Shown here piece after piece: positions 30,873 to 40,020 of a stretch of DNA of 40,120 bases. A model generated the notes under the pieces. That model had not been told where the DNA came from and ran no database searches. It was given only the letters and a program-made list of their open reading frames with translations. The first letter of the stretch is position 1. Each line of letters begins with the position of its first letter. The stretch is from Streptosporangiales bacterium (GTDB lineage: Bacteria; Actinomycetota; Actinomycetes; Streptosporangiales; WHSR01): NCBI GenBank assembly GCA_009379995.1, contig WHSR01000051.1:1-40120 (forward strand), in the 5' to 3' direction. A program made the position numbers and the translations under genes.

Positions 30873-30891
30873 GTGTCGCATAGGGCGACAC
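30873..30891 (-). promoter_or_regulatory. Hairpin in the leader region of the small secreted protein
   Basis: GTGTCGC (30873-30879) and GCGACAC (30885-30891) form a perfect 7-bp stem with loop ATAGG, about 95 bases before ATG 30777. It may be a 5' UTR structure or an operator. It does not match a riboswitch class that I can recognise. The rest of 30778-31013 holds no gene. Confidence 0.35.
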
Positions 30892-31013
30892 GCCCGTAAC
30901 GCAGAGTCAGGAGATCCTCGCCACCGACTTCGCCGAGGCACGTTAAGGTACCGCTCGATCCATCAAGGTCGGCGACGCCCGGTCCAACCAGCGGCTCCGG
31001 TGGAGGAAACGGG

Positions 31014-31096
31014 TGGGCGAGGAGGGATTTGAACCCTCACGTCCTTGCGGACACACGGACCTGAACCGTGCGCGTCTGCCGTTCCGCCACTCGCCC
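31014..31096 (-). tRNA. tRNA-Leu (anticodon CAG)
   Basis: On the minus strand GGGCGAG pairs with CTCGCCC. The anticodon arm CACGG-TTCAGGT-CCGTG carries CAG, a short class II variable arm (TGTCCGCAAGGACG) follows, and the T arm is GAGGGTTCAAATCCCTC. The discriminator is A, as expected for tRNA-Leu; CCA is not encoded. It lies divergently just upstream of fhaA. Confidence 0.95.
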
Positions 31097-31177
31097 TTCG
31101 ACCGAGCAAGGTTAGCACGCTGCCGCTGGTACTCCGGAGCCCGGCTACGATCGTCTTGCAGTGGGAAGGAGGTACCC

Positions 31178-31951
31178 GTGGGAGTCCTACAGCGCTTCGA
31201 GCGACGACTCGAAGGCATGGTCGAGGGTGCCTTCGCTCGGGCCTTCAAGTCCGAGTTGCAGCCCGTCGAGGTCGCGAGCGCAGTCCAGCGAGAAATGGAC
31301 GAACGCGCCGCGATCGTCGCCCAAGGGCGAACGTTGGTACCCAACGACTTCGTTGTCGAGCTCTCCGAGACAGACCTCGAGCGGCTGTCGGTCTATTCCG
31401 ACAGCCTCGGTCTCGAGCTGGCCAACCTGGCCCGCGAGTACGCCCAGGAGCAGGGATACTCGTTCGTCGGCCCGGTACGCGTGCGGTTCGAGCGCGCCAG
31501 CGACCTCGCCACCGGCATGTTCCGGATCAGATCCGGGGTGATGCGTGGGTCCACGGTGGAGGGCGGCGAGATTCGCCAGCCCGCGACCGACCTGCCCGCT
31601 CATCGGCCCGATGAGTTCCGGGGTCGACCGAGGCTGTTGGTCTCGCCGGGGGAGCGGGCCATGGTCGGCAGCGAGGCCGCCGGCGGACAACAGCGGACGT
31701 ATGAGCTGACCACGCCTGTCACCCTGCTCGGCCGCGGAACCGACTGCGACCTGCGGCTGGTGGACCCCGGGGTTTCGCGCCACCACGCGGAGCTTCGGTT
31801 GGAGGGCGACACCGTAACGCTGATCGACCTGGGCTCGACAAACGGCACGTTCCTGAACGGCCAGCCGGTGCGGAGCGTCGTACTGACCGACGGGGCACGT
31901 GTAACCCTCGGCCGGACAACATTGATCTTTCGTTACGACGAAATGGACTGA
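31178..31951 (+). CDS. fhaA: FhaA: DUF3662 and FHA domain protein
   Basis: 257 residues from GTG 31178, with AAGGAGG 4 nt upstream. N-terminal DUF3662 domain (about 1-125): VLQRFERRLEGMVEGAFARA and SELQPVEVASAVQREMDERA. A linker precedes the C-terminal FHA domain (about 165-257): LLGRGTDCDLRLVDPGVSRH, then DLGSTNGTFLNGQPV, with the phosphothreonine-binding Arg, Ser and Asn in place. In mycobacteria FhaA binds phosphorylated targets of PknB such as the MurJ complex and restrains peptidoglycan synthesis. First gene of the fhaA-to-pknB operon. TACGAT at 31146-31151 may be its -10. Confidence 0.95.
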   Translation: MGVLQRFERRLEGMVEGAFARAFKSELQPVEVASAVQREMDERAAIVAQGRTLVPNDFVVELSETDLERLSVYSDSLGLELANLAREYAQEQGYSFVGPVRVRFERASDLATGMFRIRSGVMRGSTVEGGEIRQPATDLPAHRPDEFRGRPRLLVSPGERAMVGSEAAGGQQRTYELTTPVTLLGRGTDCDLRLVDPGVSRHHAELRLEGDTVTLIDLGSTNGTFLNGQPVRSVVLTDGARVTLGRTTLIFRYDEMD

Positions 31952-31971
31952 AGGTTCGCGACAAGAGCGAC

Positions 31972-32445
31972 ATGACCGAGCTGACCCTGACGCTCATCCG
32001 GCTAGCGTTTCTCGCCGTGCTGTGGCTGTTCGTGATGGCCGCACTCAGCGTGATCCGCACCGACCTGTTCGGGCCGCGGAGCGCGCCGAAGGTGCCCTCG
32101 CGGGCCAACGCCGACGCCCGTCCGGCCAAGGCACCGACCCGGGGGAAACGGGGCTCGCCGCGCAAGGTCCTGGTTACCCACGGGCCGCTCAGCGGGACGA
32201 GCCTGAATCTCGGAGAGTCACCGATCACTATCGGTCGCGCCAATGACGCCACGCTCGTGCTGAGCGACGACTACGCTTCCAGCCGGCATGCTCGACTGTT
32301 TCTGCGGGATGGTCAGTGGCTCGTGGAGGACCTCGGTTCCACTAACGGAACGTATCTGGACCGCGCCAAGGTGACTCGACCGACCCCGGTGCCGCTCGGC
32401 GTGCCGATCCGTATCGGCAGAACCGTCCTCGAGCTTCGCAAATGA
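31972..32445 (+). CDS. fhaB: FhaB/FipA: membrane-anchored FHA protein
   Basis: 157 residues. One N-terminal transmembrane helix (about 6-27, LTLIRLAFLAVLWLFVMAAL), a basic linker, then an FHA domain: ITIGRANDATLVLSDDYASS, RHARLFL, DLGSTNGTYLDRAKV. It probably docks phosphorylated division proteins at the membrane, like mycobacterial FipA. It starts 20 bases after fhaA and its end overlaps pstP by 4 bases (ATGA). Confidence 0.93.
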   Translation: MTELTLTLIRLAFLAVLWLFVMAALSVIRTDLFGPRSAPKVPSRANADARPAKAPTRGKRGSPRKVLVTHGPLSGTSLNLGESPITIGRANDATLVLSDDYASSRHARLFLRDGQWLVEDLGSTNGTYLDRAKVTRPTPVPLGVPIRIGRTVLELRK

Positions 32446-33803
32446 CACTAGCTCTGCGCTACGCCGCCCGTTCAGACGTCGGTCTGCTCCGAGAGGGCAA
32501 CGAAGACTCGGCGTACGCCGGTCCCCGCCTGCTCGCGGTCGCCGACGGGATGGGAGGGCATGCCCACGGCGAGGTGGCGAGCGCGGTCGCCATCGCCACG
32601 CTGGCCCCGCTCGACGAGGACGTACCGGGCGCCGATCTGCTCGACGCACTGGAGCACGCGGTCCGCGAGGCCAACGAGACGCTGCACCGGATGGTGGAGT
32701 CCGACTCGGCGTTCGAGGGGATGGGTACGACGCTCACCGCCATGCTGTGGTCGGGCGCTCGGCTGGCCGTCTGCCACGTCGGTGACTCGCGGGCCTACCT
32801 GCTCCGAGGCGGCGAGCTGCACCAGATAACCCACGATCACACGCTGGTCCAGTCCCTCATCGACGAGGGCCGCATCAGCGAGGAGGAGGCGGCGAGCCAT
32901 CCGCAGCGATCGCTGCTGCTGCGTGCGCTCGACGGCCGCGGTGTGGTCGAGCCCGACCTGTCGCTGAGAGAGGCCCAGCTCGGAGATCGCTATCTGCTGT
33001 GCTCCGACGGTCTGTCCGGCGTGGTGAGCGAGGACACACTCGCACACACCCTGCTCCGGGACACTCCCGAGGAGGCCGTGTACCAGCTCATCGAGCTGGC
33101 CAACCGAGGTGGCGGTCCCGACAACATCACCTGCGTGGTCGCCGACATCGTCGACACCGACCGGCCGGATGTTGCGGCGAACGAGGCGCCGGTCGTGGCC
33201 GGTGCGGCCGCCAACGCCGCCCGGCGCCGCAGCCCCGCACCGGACACCTCGGCCGGGCGGGCCGCCGCTCTCACCCAGCCGCTGGGGGAGGAGCCACCGG
33301 ACGAGCCCGAGGACGAGGGTGCCGAGCCGCGGTCCCGGGGCCCACGTCGGTGGCCGATCGTCCTGCTGTCGTTCCTCGTATTCGTCGCGTTGATCGCGGC
33401 GGGAGGGTACGGCGCCTGGCGGTACGCCCAGTCGCAGTACTACGTCGGCGGCGACGGCAGGGAAGTCCTCATCTACCGCGGGATCAGCCAGAAGGTCGCC
33501 GGGCGGGACCTGTCCCGGGTGCACGAGCACACCGGTGTCGCGCTGGGCGATCTGCCGACCTACGAGCGCCAGCAGGTCGAGGCCAATATCGAGGCCGGCG
33601 GACTCTCCTCCGCGCAGCAGATCGTCGAGCGGCTGAGGCAGGTGGCCGCGGCCTGTGCCCGCGCCCGGACAAGCGCGGAGGCGGCGCCGTCGCCGACCGA
33701 GTCGGCCCAGCGAACCGGCAAGAACGCCAGAAGGGCAGGGAACACCCGGGAGGACGAGACGGGCGGTGCGGCGCCGAGCGAGTGCCCGGAGAGCACACCA
33801 TGA
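32442..33803 (+). CDS. pstP: PP2C-type serine/threonine phosphatase PstP
   Basis: 453 residues. The catalytic domain (about 1-240) shows the metal-binding motifs SDVGLLREGNEDSAY, LLAVADGMGGHAHGE, CHVGDSRAYLL, LLCSDGLSGVV and GGGPDNITCVV. A charged linker, one transmembrane helix (about 306-327, WPIVLLSFLVFVALIAAGGY) and an external domain of about 100 residues follow, ending in a low-complexity tail. It removes phosphate from PknA, PknB and their targets. Coupled on both sides by ATGA overlaps. Confidence 0.95.
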   Translation: MTLALRYAARSDVGLLREGNEDSAYAGPRLLAVADGMGGHAHGEVASAVAIATLAPLDEDVPGADLLDALEHAVREANETLHRMVESDSAFEGMGTTLTAMLWSGARLAVCHVGDSRAYLLRGGELHQITHDHTLVQSLIDEGRISEEEAASHPQRSLLLRALDGRGVVEPDLSLREAQLGDRYLLCSDGLSGVVSEDTLAHTLLRDTPEEAVYQLIELANRGGGPDNITCVVADIVDTDRPDVAANEAPVVAGAAANAARRRSPAPDTSAGRAAALTQPLGEEPPDEPEDEGAEPRSRGPRRWPIVLLSFLVFVALIAAGGYGAWRYAQSQYYVGGDGREVLIYRGISQKVAGRDLSRVHEHTGVALGDLPTYERQQVEANIEAGGLSSAQQIVERLRQVAAACARARTSAEAAPSPTESAQRTGKNARRAGNTREDETGGAAPSECPESTP

Positions 33804-35200
33804 GTGCCGTGACCGACCCGGTGCCCGCGCCCCGGAGACGCCGGGGTGTCGAGCTGGCGATGCTCGTGTTCGCGGTGCTCATCGCGATGGCCGCGTACGC
33901 CAGCGTCGGGCTCGCCCTGGACAACGTGCTTCCCCCGCGGATGCTCGCCTACGGCCTCGGCCTGGGCGCTCTGGTCACGGTCGCGCACATAGTGGTGCGC
34001 CGCACCGCACCGTACGCGGACCCGTTGTTGGTGCCGCTGATCACGATGCTCAACGGCCTCGGTCTGGTGCTCATCTACCGGCTCGACATCGCCGAGGCCG
34101 CAGCGGCGCGGCAGAGCGGCGATCCGGTCCCGAGCCCGGACGCCACCGGTCAGCTCCTGTGGACAGCCCTCGGCGTCGCCATCTTCGTCGGCGTACTTCT
34201 CCTGCTGCGGGACCACCGGACGCTGCAGCGCTACACCTACACCGCCGGAGCGGCCGGCCTTGTGCTCCTCGCCCTCCCCGGGCTGCTCCCGGCGTCCATC
34301 AGCGAGGTCAACGGGGCGAAGCTATGGATCCGCATCGGTGGCTTCTCCATCCAGCCGGGGGAGTTCGCCAAGCTGGCGCTGATGATCTTCTTCGCCGGCT
34401 ACCTGGTGACCAAGCGGGACGTGCTCTCGCTCGCCGGGCGCCGGGTGTTGCTCATCGACCTGCCGCGTGCCCGCGACCTCGGTCCGGTGCTTGTCGCCTG
34501 GGCGGTGAGCCTGGGGATCCTGGTCTTCGAGCGCGACCTGGGTACCTCGCTGCTCTTTTTCGGGATCTTCGTGGCGATGCTCTACATCGCCACCGAGCGC
34601 ACGTCGTGGCTGCTGATCGGCCTCGGGCTGTTCCTGTCCGGAGCCTTCCTCGCCTCCCGGCTGTTCAGCCACGTCCAGGAGCGGCTGGACATCTGGCTGC
34701 ACCCATGGGCGGGTGACAACCCGACGAACGACGCGTACCAGCTCGTCCAGGGGCTGTACGGACTCGCCCAAGGCGGTCTCCTCGGCACCGGTCTCGGTCA
34801 GGGTCGGCCGGAGATGGTGCCGTTCGCCAAGACCGACTTCATCATCGCCACGCTCGGGGAGGAGCTGGGCCTCACCGGCCTCGTGGCGGTGCTCCTGGTT
34901 TACGCTCTGGTAGTGGAGCGGGGTCTGCGGGCGGCGCTGGCCGCGCGTGACCCGTTCGCCAAGCTGCTCGCCGCGGGCCTGGCATTCGCGCTTGCGCTGC
35001 AGGTCTTCATCGTGGTCGGTGGGGTCACCCGGCTGATCCCGCTTACCGGACTGACCACGCCGTTCCTGTCCTACGGAGGGTCGTCCTTGCTCGCGAACTG
35101 GGCGCTGGTCGCCCTGCTGCTGCGGGTGAGCGACAGCGTGCGGCGTCCGGCGCCGCAGCCGATCCAGGACGAGGGAATGACCCAGGTGGTGAGCAGATGA
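33800..35200 (+). CDS. rodA: SEDS peptidoglycan glycosyltransferase RodA/FtsW family
   Basis: 466 residues with about twelve transmembrane segments. SEDS signatures: SEVNGAKLWIRIGGFSIQPG, EFAKLALMIFFAGYL, VLVFERDLGTSLLFF (catalytic-site Asp region), and near the end LIPLTGLTTPFLSYGGSSLL. It polymerises lipid II glycan strands together with the class B PBP encoded next. Its stop overlaps the ATG of a 28-codon ORF (ATGA 35197-35200), which sits where pbpA would be expected to start directly. Confidence 0.95.
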   Translation: MSAVTDPVPAPRRRRGVELAMLVFAVLIAMAAYASVGLALDNVLPPRMLAYGLGLGALVTVAHIVVRRTAPYADPLLVPLITMLNGLGLVLIYRLDIAEAAAARQSGDPVPSPDATGQLLWTALGVAIFVGVLLLLRDHRTLQRYTYTAGAAGLVLLALPGLLPASISEVNGAKLWIRIGGFSIQPGEFAKLALMIFFAGYLVTKRDVLSLAGRRVLLIDLPRARDLGPVLVAWAVSLGILVFERDLGTSLLFFGIFVAMLYIATERTSWLLIGLGLFLSGAFLASRLFSHVQERLDIWLHPWAGDNPTNDAYQLVQGLYGLAQGGLLGTGLGQGRPEMVPFAKTDFIIATLGEELGLTGLVAVLLVYALVVERGLRAALAARDPFAKLLAAGLAFALALQVFIVVGGVTRLIPLTGLTTPFLSYGGSSLLANWALVALLLRVSDSVRRPAPQPIQDEGMTQVVSR

Positions 35201-35283
35201 CTCTGCTAGCCCGGCGGTCCCTCCGCTCCGCTCCTCGCTCGCGGGCGCTCGCTGCGATGCTCGCTTCGGGAGCCGCCTCATGA
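35197..35283 (+). CDS. 28-codon ORF inside a repeat-like insert, bridging rodA and pbpA
   Basis: ATG 35197 to TGA 35281-35283 encodes an Arg/Ala/Ser-rich 28-residue peptide (MTLLARRSLRSAPRSRALAA, then MLASGAAS). Both ends are 4-base ATGA overlaps, with rodA upstream and pbpA downstream, so it can relay ribosomes between them. The DNA is repeat-like (see the repeat entry). The peptide itself may have no function; translation is inference. Confidence 0.4.
   Translation: MTLLARRSLRSAPRSRALAAMLASGAAS
35201..35279. repeat. Repeat-like insert (REP/MITE type) between rodA and pbpA
   Basis: This 79-bp stretch is flanked by identical ATGA tetramers (35197-35200 and 35280-35283). Near its ends lie imperfect inverted repeats, GGCGGTCCC (35213-35221) and GGGAGCCGCC (35268-35277). 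The interior contains several GCTCGC/CTCGCT units (CTCCGCTCCGCTCCTCGCTC type), which I recall as dispersed repeats in actinobacterial genomes. Confidence 0.5.
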
Positions 35284-36728
35284 ACAAACCGCTTCGCCGG
35301 ATCGCCGTCGCCTGCCTGGTGCTGTTCGGGCTCCTCTTCGTGAACGCCAACTACATCCAGGGGGTGAAGGCGGAGGAGCTGCGCAACAGGCCCGGCAACG
35401 CCCGCATCCTCATCCAGCAGTACGAGCGGCACCGGGGCCCGATCCTCGTCGACAGACGGCCGGTGGCCTCCTCGAAGGAGACCCGGGACCAGCTCAAGTA
35501 CCTGCGGGTCTACCGGAACGGTGGGCTGTACGCCCCGGCGACGGGGTACTACTCCCTCTACGGCGCGACAGGCATCGAGCGGGCGGAGAACGAGGTCCTC
35601 AACGGCACCGACGCGCGGCTGTTCGTCCGCAGGGTGGTCGACCTCATCACCGGCAAGCAGCCCAAGGGCGGCGCGGTCGAACTCACCCTGAACGACGACG
35701 CGCAGCGGGCCGCGTACGAAGGGCTCCGGGAGAGCGGCAAGGCCGGCGCGGTGGTCGCCCTCGACCCGAGGACCGGGGCGATCCTGGCCATGGCGAGCGT
35801 GCCGTCCTACAACCCGAACCCGCTCGCCTCGCACAACTCCAAGGAGATCCAGCGGTACTACGACAGGCTCGAGGCGGATCCGTCGAAGCCGATGCTCAAC
35901 CGGGCGCTGCAGAACACCTACCCGCCCGGCTCGACGTTCAAGGTGGTGACCGCGGCCGCGGCGCTGTCCAGCGGCGGGTACAAGCCGTCGTCACAGATCC
36001 CGGCGCCTGACTCGCTGCCCCTGCCCCAGTCGACCCACGCCATCCAGAACTTCGGCGGTTCCAGCTGTGGCGGCCAGACCACCCTGGCGCAGGCCCTGCA
36101 GATCTCCTGCAACACCGCATTCGCCGACCTCGGCATGGAGGTCGGCGAGGACGCGCTGCGCGCGCAGGCCGAGAAGTTCGGGTTGGACAGCCAGGTCGAG
36201 GTGCCGATGCAGTCCGCGCAGAGCGTCTTCCCCAGCGGCATGGACCAGGCGCAGACCGCGCTGTCGGCGATCGGTCAGTACGACGTCCGCATCACCCCGC
36301 TCCAGGCGGCCATGGTCGCGGCGGGGGTGGCCAACGACGGCGTCGTCATGAAGCCCTATCTGGTCAACGAGGTCAAGGCACCGGATCTGTCCACCGTCGA
36401 GAGGGGGCAGCCCGAGGATTACGAGCGCGCGGTGAGCCCCGAGGTTGCCGGGCAGCTCACCGAGATGATGAAGAGTGTCGTGGCCGCCGGAACCGGCACG
36501 TCCGCGCAGATCCCCGGCGTCGAGGTGGCCGGCAAGACCGGCACGGCGCAGCACGCTCCCGGTGAGCCGCCGCACGCGTGGTTCACCGGCTTCGCGCCGG
36601 CCGGCGATCCGGAGGTCGCGGTCGCGGTCGTTGTGGAGTCCGGCGGCAATATGGGTTCGGAGGCCACCGGTGGTCAGGTGGCGGCACCGATCGCCAAGGC
36701 CGTGATGGAGGCGGTGATGGCCACGTGA
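35280..36728 (+). CDS. pbpA: Class B penicillin-binding protein PbpA
   Basis: 482 residues. N-terminal membrane anchor (about 6-25, RRIAVACLVLFGLLFVNANY), a dimerisation domain, then the transpeptidase domain with YPPGSTFKVV (nucleophile Ser in SxxK), QISCNTAFA (SxN) and VAGKTGTAQ (KTG). It crosslinks peptide stems in the wall, partnered with the RodA-type polymerase. ATG 35280 overlaps the small bridging ORF; the end overlaps pknA in GTGA (36725-36728). Confidence 0.95.
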   Translation: MNKPLRRIAVACLVLFGLLFVNANYIQGVKAEELRNRPGNARILIQQYERHRGPILVDRRPVASSKETRDQLKYLRVYRNGGLYAPATGYYSLYGATGIERAENEVLNGTDARLFVRRVVDLITGKQPKGGAVELTLNDDAQRAAYEGLRESGKAGAVVALDPRTGAILAMASVPSYNPNPLASHNSKEIQRYYDRLEADPSKPMLNRALQNTYPPGSTFKVVTAAAALSSGGYKPSSQIPAPDSLPLPQSTHAIQNFGGSSCGGQTTLAQALQISCNTAFADLGMEVGEDALRAQAEKFGLDSQVEVPMQSAQSVFPSGMDQAQTALSAIGQYDVRITPLQAAMVAAGVANDGVVMKPYLVNEVKAPDLSTVERGQPEDYERAVSPEVAGQLTEMMKSVVAAGTGTSAQIPGVEVAGKTGTAQHAPGEPPHAWFTGFAPAGDPEVAVAVVVESGGNMGSEATGGQVAAPIAKAVMEAVMAT

Positions 36729-38236
36729 CGCGGGCGAGCCTGCTGCTGAACGGGCGGTACCGGCTCGTGGCCCAGCTCGCTGCGGGGGGCATGGGCGAGG
36801 TCTGGAGGGGTGTCGACGAGCTGCTGGGCCGAGAGGTAGCGGTCAAGCTGCTCAAGCACGAGTACGCGACCGACCCAACGTTTCGGGCGCGCTTTCGGGC
36901 CGAGGCCCGCTACACCGCGCGGCTCAGCCATCCGGGTATCGCCCAGGTGTACGACTACGGAGAGCACGACGACGTTGCGTTCCTGGTCATGGAGCTCGTG
37001 CCCGGCGAGCCGCTGTCCGCGATCCTGGCCCGGCACGGCCGGCTCACCCCCGACGTCACGCTGGACATCGTCTCCCAGGCGGCCAGGGCCCTCCAGTCCG
37101 CCCACGACGTCGGCCTGATCCACCGCGACATCAAGCCTGGCAACCTGCTGGTCACGTCGGAGGGGACCGTCAAGCTGACGGACTTCGGTATCGCTCGGGC
37201 GGCGGAGGCGGTGACGCTGACCCAGACCGGAATGGTGATGGGCACCGCGCACTACGTGTCCCCGGAGCAGGCCGCCGGCAAGACGCTTACCCCGGCGACC
37301 GACATCTACTCCCTTGGCGTGGTGGCCTACGAGTGCCTCGCCGGCAACCCTCCGTTCACCGCCGAAACGGTGGTCACCGTCGCGCTTCAGCACGTACGCG
37401 AATCGCCTCCGCCGCTGCCCGAGGAGGTGCCCGAGTCCGCCCAGGAGCTGGTCGCGGTGGCCCTGGAGAAGGACCCGGCGGCCCGTCCCGGTACCGCGGG
37501 CGAGTTCGCCGACCGTGCCCATCTGGTACGTGAGTCGCTGGCGCTGGGTGGGGGCGCCGCGGCGCGGCACGCGACCGGCGAGACCGCCCTGACCGAACTG
37601 CTCGCCTCCGGTTCGGGCGTCCTGGGTCCGGAGGCGCCGAGCGCGCACGGCACCGATTGGGACGACCGGCGTACCGGGCGAGCAACCGCCGAACAGGTAC
37701 CCACCGAACAAGCGGCCGTGCACGCCGCCGCGGGGGCGCCGGGCACCACCGAGTTCATCGACGGACCGGCGAGGCAGACGTCCGAGGCCACCGTGGATGG
37801 AGTGCTGACGGATGCGGACGGAGGCGAAGAGCCGGCACGCCGGCGACGCCGAGGCCCGGTGCTCGCGTTCAGCACCGCGCTCATACTGATCGTCGCCCTT
37901 GTGGTCGGGGCGATGTGGCTGGGTGACCGAGACAAGGAGCGGCAGGCCCGCCAGGTCCGCGCCACTACCGGCCCGAGCTCAGGGGAGATCGTGCCTCCCG
38001 ACCGGGAGGCACCGGCGGCCCCGGTACCGCAAGGTACCTCCGAGGAGAGCACCCGGGGCGGCGGTCCCGGCGGTAACATCGGCCCTCGACAACCCCCGGG
38101 GCCATCATCGCCGGCCGGTTCACCAAGGCCCTCTTCGTCTGCGTCGGTCTCACCGTCGCCGTCGAAGACGTCGCAGGAGCCGTCGACCTCGCCGGACGGT
38201 GAACCGCAACGGGACGAACAGGACAATCAACCATGA
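36725..38236 (+). CDS. pknA: Serine/threonine protein kinase PknA
   Basis: 503 residues from GTG 36725. The kinase domain (about 10-270) has LAAGGMGEVWRG, EVAVKLL (ATP Lys), LIHRDIKPGNLLV (catalytic loop), LTDFGIARA, and the activation loop TLTQTGMVMGTAHYVSPEQA. A Thr/Ala-rich juxtamembrane linker, one transmembrane helix (about 378-398, VLAFSTALILIVALVVGAMW) and a Pro/Ser-rich external tail follow; there are no PASTA domains, as expected for PknA. It phosphorylates division and wall enzymes. Ends in an ATGA overlap with pknB. Confidence 0.94.
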   Translation: MTRASLLLNGRYRLVAQLAAGGMGEVWRGVDELLGREVAVKLLKHEYATDPTFRARFRAEARYTARLSHPGIAQVYDYGEHDDVAFLVMELVPGEPLSAILARHGRLTPDVTLDIVSQAARALQSAHDVGLIHRDIKPGNLLVTSEGTVKLTDFGIARAAEAVTLTQTGMVMGTAHYVSPEQAAGKTLTPATDIYSLGVVAYECLAGNPPFTAETVVTVALQHVRESPPPLPEEVPESAQELVAVALEKDPAARPGTAGEFADRAHLVRESLALGGGAAARHATGETALTELLASGSGVLGPEAPSAHGTDWDDRRTGRATAEQVPTEQAAVHAAAGAPGTTEFIDGPARQTSEATVDGVLTDADGGEEPARRRRRGPVLAFSTALILIVALVVGAMWLGDRDKERQARQVRATTGPSSGEIVPPDREAPAAPVPQGTSEESTRGGGPGGNIGPRQPPGPSSPAGSPRPSSSASVSPSPSKTSQEPSTSPDGEPQRDEQDNQP

Positions 38237-39984
38237 CTCAACCTCGGCTGCTCGGTGGCCGCTACGAACTCGACGGGGTCGTCGGTCGTGGCGGCATGGC
38301 CGAGGTGTACCGTGCGCGCGACGTCCGGCTGGACCGCCAGGTGGCCGTCAAGACCCTGCGCGCCGACCTGGCCCGCGATCCTGTCTTCCAGACCCGGTTT
38401 CGACGCGAGGCGCAGTCGGCCGCGTCGCTGAACCACCCGGCGGTCATCGCCGTCTACGACACCGGCGAGGACACGGTGGCCGGCACGCCGGTGCCGTACA
38501 TCGTGATGGAGTACGTCGAGGGCCAGACGCTGCGCGACCTGCTCCACGACGACCGCCGCCTGCTACCGGAACGCGCCCTGGAGATGGTCGACGGGATCCT
38601 GCGCGCCCTCGACTACAGCCACCGCGGCGGTATCGTCCACCGCGACATCAAACCGGCGAACGTCATGCTCACCCGGACGGGTGAGGTCAAGGTGATGGAC
38701 TTCGGCATCGCCCGAGCGCTGACCGACGCGTCCGCCACCATGACCCAGACCGCGCAGGTGATCGGGACCGCGCAGTACCTCTCACCGGAGCAGGCCCGCG
38801 GCGAGCGGGTGGATTCCCGCAGCGACATCTACTCCACCGGCTGCGTGCTCTACGAGCTGCTGACCGGCCAGCCGCCGTTCACCGGCGACTCGCCGGTGGC
38901 CATCGCCTACCAGCATGTGCGCGAGGATCCGGTGCCGCCCTCGCAGCTGGATCCGGAGATGCCCAGCTACGCGGACGCGATAGTGCTCAAGGCGATGGCG
39001 AAGGACCCGGACGAGCGGTATCAGAGCGCGACGGAGATGCGCACCGACATCACCCGGGCGCTGTCCGGCATCCCCGTCGACGCCGCGGCCACGATGCCGG
39101 TCACCGCCGCCACCCAGCGACTGTCCCCCGGATCGGCCACCGAGGCCATGCTGCCACCGGTGGAAGACGAGGAGATGCCGGGACGGCGCGGGCATCGTCG
39201 GGAGCGCAGATGGGCGTGGGTCCGCTACCTGCTGATCCCGCTGCTCGTGGCGGCGGTCGCCGCCGGGCTGGCGTACTGGCTGCTCGCCGACCGGACGGCC
39301 CAGGTCGCGGTTCCGGACGTGATAGGAGAAAACCGGGCGTCCGCCGAGCAGGCATTGGGCGAGCAGCAGCTCCAGGCCAGGTTCGTCGAGGAGCACAACG
39401 CCCGAACCGAGGAAGGGCTCGTCTTCAAGACCGATCCGCCGGCGCGGACCCAGGTCGACGAGGGGTCGACGGTCACCGTCTACATCTCCCGGGGGCCGCG
39501 GACCGCGCAGGTGCCCGACCTGGTGGGCCTGACCCGGAGTCAGGCGGAGGACCGACTGGAATCCAGCGGGCTCAAGCTCGGCAGCGTCGACAGGCGTCCC
39601 TCGGAGGAGCAGCGGGGCACCGTCATCTCCAGCGACCCGCCGAACGGCGCCGAGGTGGAGCAGGGCAGCGAGGTCGACATCGTGGTCTCCCAGGGCGGCA
39701 ACACCGTGCCCAACGTTGTGGGGCTGTCCTCGGCGGATGCCCAGAACCAGCTCCGTGCCGCGGGATTCAACCCCGTGGTGCAGCCACGGGAGACGACCCA
39801 GCAACCGCCGGACACCGTGCTGTCCCAGTCCCCTAGCGGCGGAGCCACCGCCCCGCAAGGGTCCACGGTCACCATCGTGGTCGTCCAGCAGCCCGAGCCC
39901 ACGGAATTTCCGACGCCGCCGCCGTCCACAGAGGATGACGGGTTCCCGCTGGGGGGCAGCTCGAGCCGGGGCAACTCGCGCTAG
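38233..39984 (+). CDS. pknB: PASTA-domain serine/threonine kinase PknB
   Basis: 583 residues. The kinase domain (about 10-275) has [38 protein letters not shown], and an activation loop with [20 protein letters not shown] whose Thr residues are the autophosphorylation sites in relatives. Transmembrane helix about 332-351 ([20 protein letters not shown]). Three PASTA repeats follow (about 359-425, 426-492, 494-558), each starting near VPDVIG, VPDLVG or VPNVVG. PASTA domains bind muropeptides or lipid II. The acidic/Pro tail ends at TAG 39982-39984. It is followed directly by an IS element, not by the trpG-like gene found in many relatives. Confidence 0.96.
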   Translation: MTQPRLLGGRYELDGVVGRGGMAEVYRARDVRLDRQVAVKTLRADLARDPVFQTRFRREAQSAASLNHPAVIAVYDTGEDTVAGTPVPYIVMEYVEGQTLRDLLHDDRRLLPERALEMVDGILRALDYSHRGGIVHRDIKPANVMLTRTGEVKVMDFGIARALTDASATMTQTAQVIGTAQYLSPEQARGERVDSRSDIYSTGCVLYELLTGQPPFTGDSPVAIAYQHVREDPVPPSQLDPEMPSYADAIVLKAMAKDPDERYQSATEMRTDITRALSGIPVDAAATMPVTAATQRLSPGSATEAMLPPVEDEEMPGRRGHRRERRWAWVRYLLIPLLVAAVAAGLAYWLLADRTAQVAVPDVIGENRASAEQALGEQQLQARFVEEHNARTEEGLVFKTDPPARTQVDEGSTVTVYISRGPRTAQVPDLVGLTRSQAEDRLESSGLKLGSVDRRPSEEQRGTVISSDPPNGAEVEQGSEVDIVVSQGGNTVPNVVGLSSADAQNQLRAAGFNPVVQPRETTQQPPDTVLSQSPSGGATAPQGSTVTIVVVQQPEPTEFPTPPPSTEDDGFPLGGSSSRGNSR

Positions 39985-40007
39985 TACTACTATCAGGCTT
40001 TGTGATC

Positions 40008-40013
40008 TATACT
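40008..40013 (+). promoter_or_regulatory. -10 box of the IS701-type transposase (leaderless)
   Basis: TATACT ends 7 nt before GTG 40021. It is the best -10 match in the window; the -35 region (TACTAC, 39985-39990, 17-bp spacer) is weak. Confidence 0.55.
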
Positions 40014-40020
40014 TTGGGTT

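Noticed and set aside
30939..30965. TTGATG/TAACGT pair as a promoter of the small secreted gene
   Set aside because: Spacer is about 15 bp, so too weak to list as a feature; kept only as a suggestion under the leader finding.
32999..33799. In-frame upstream extension of rodA through pstP
   Set aside because: It is an alternate frame of pstP; rodA starts at ATG 33800 in an ATGA overlap.
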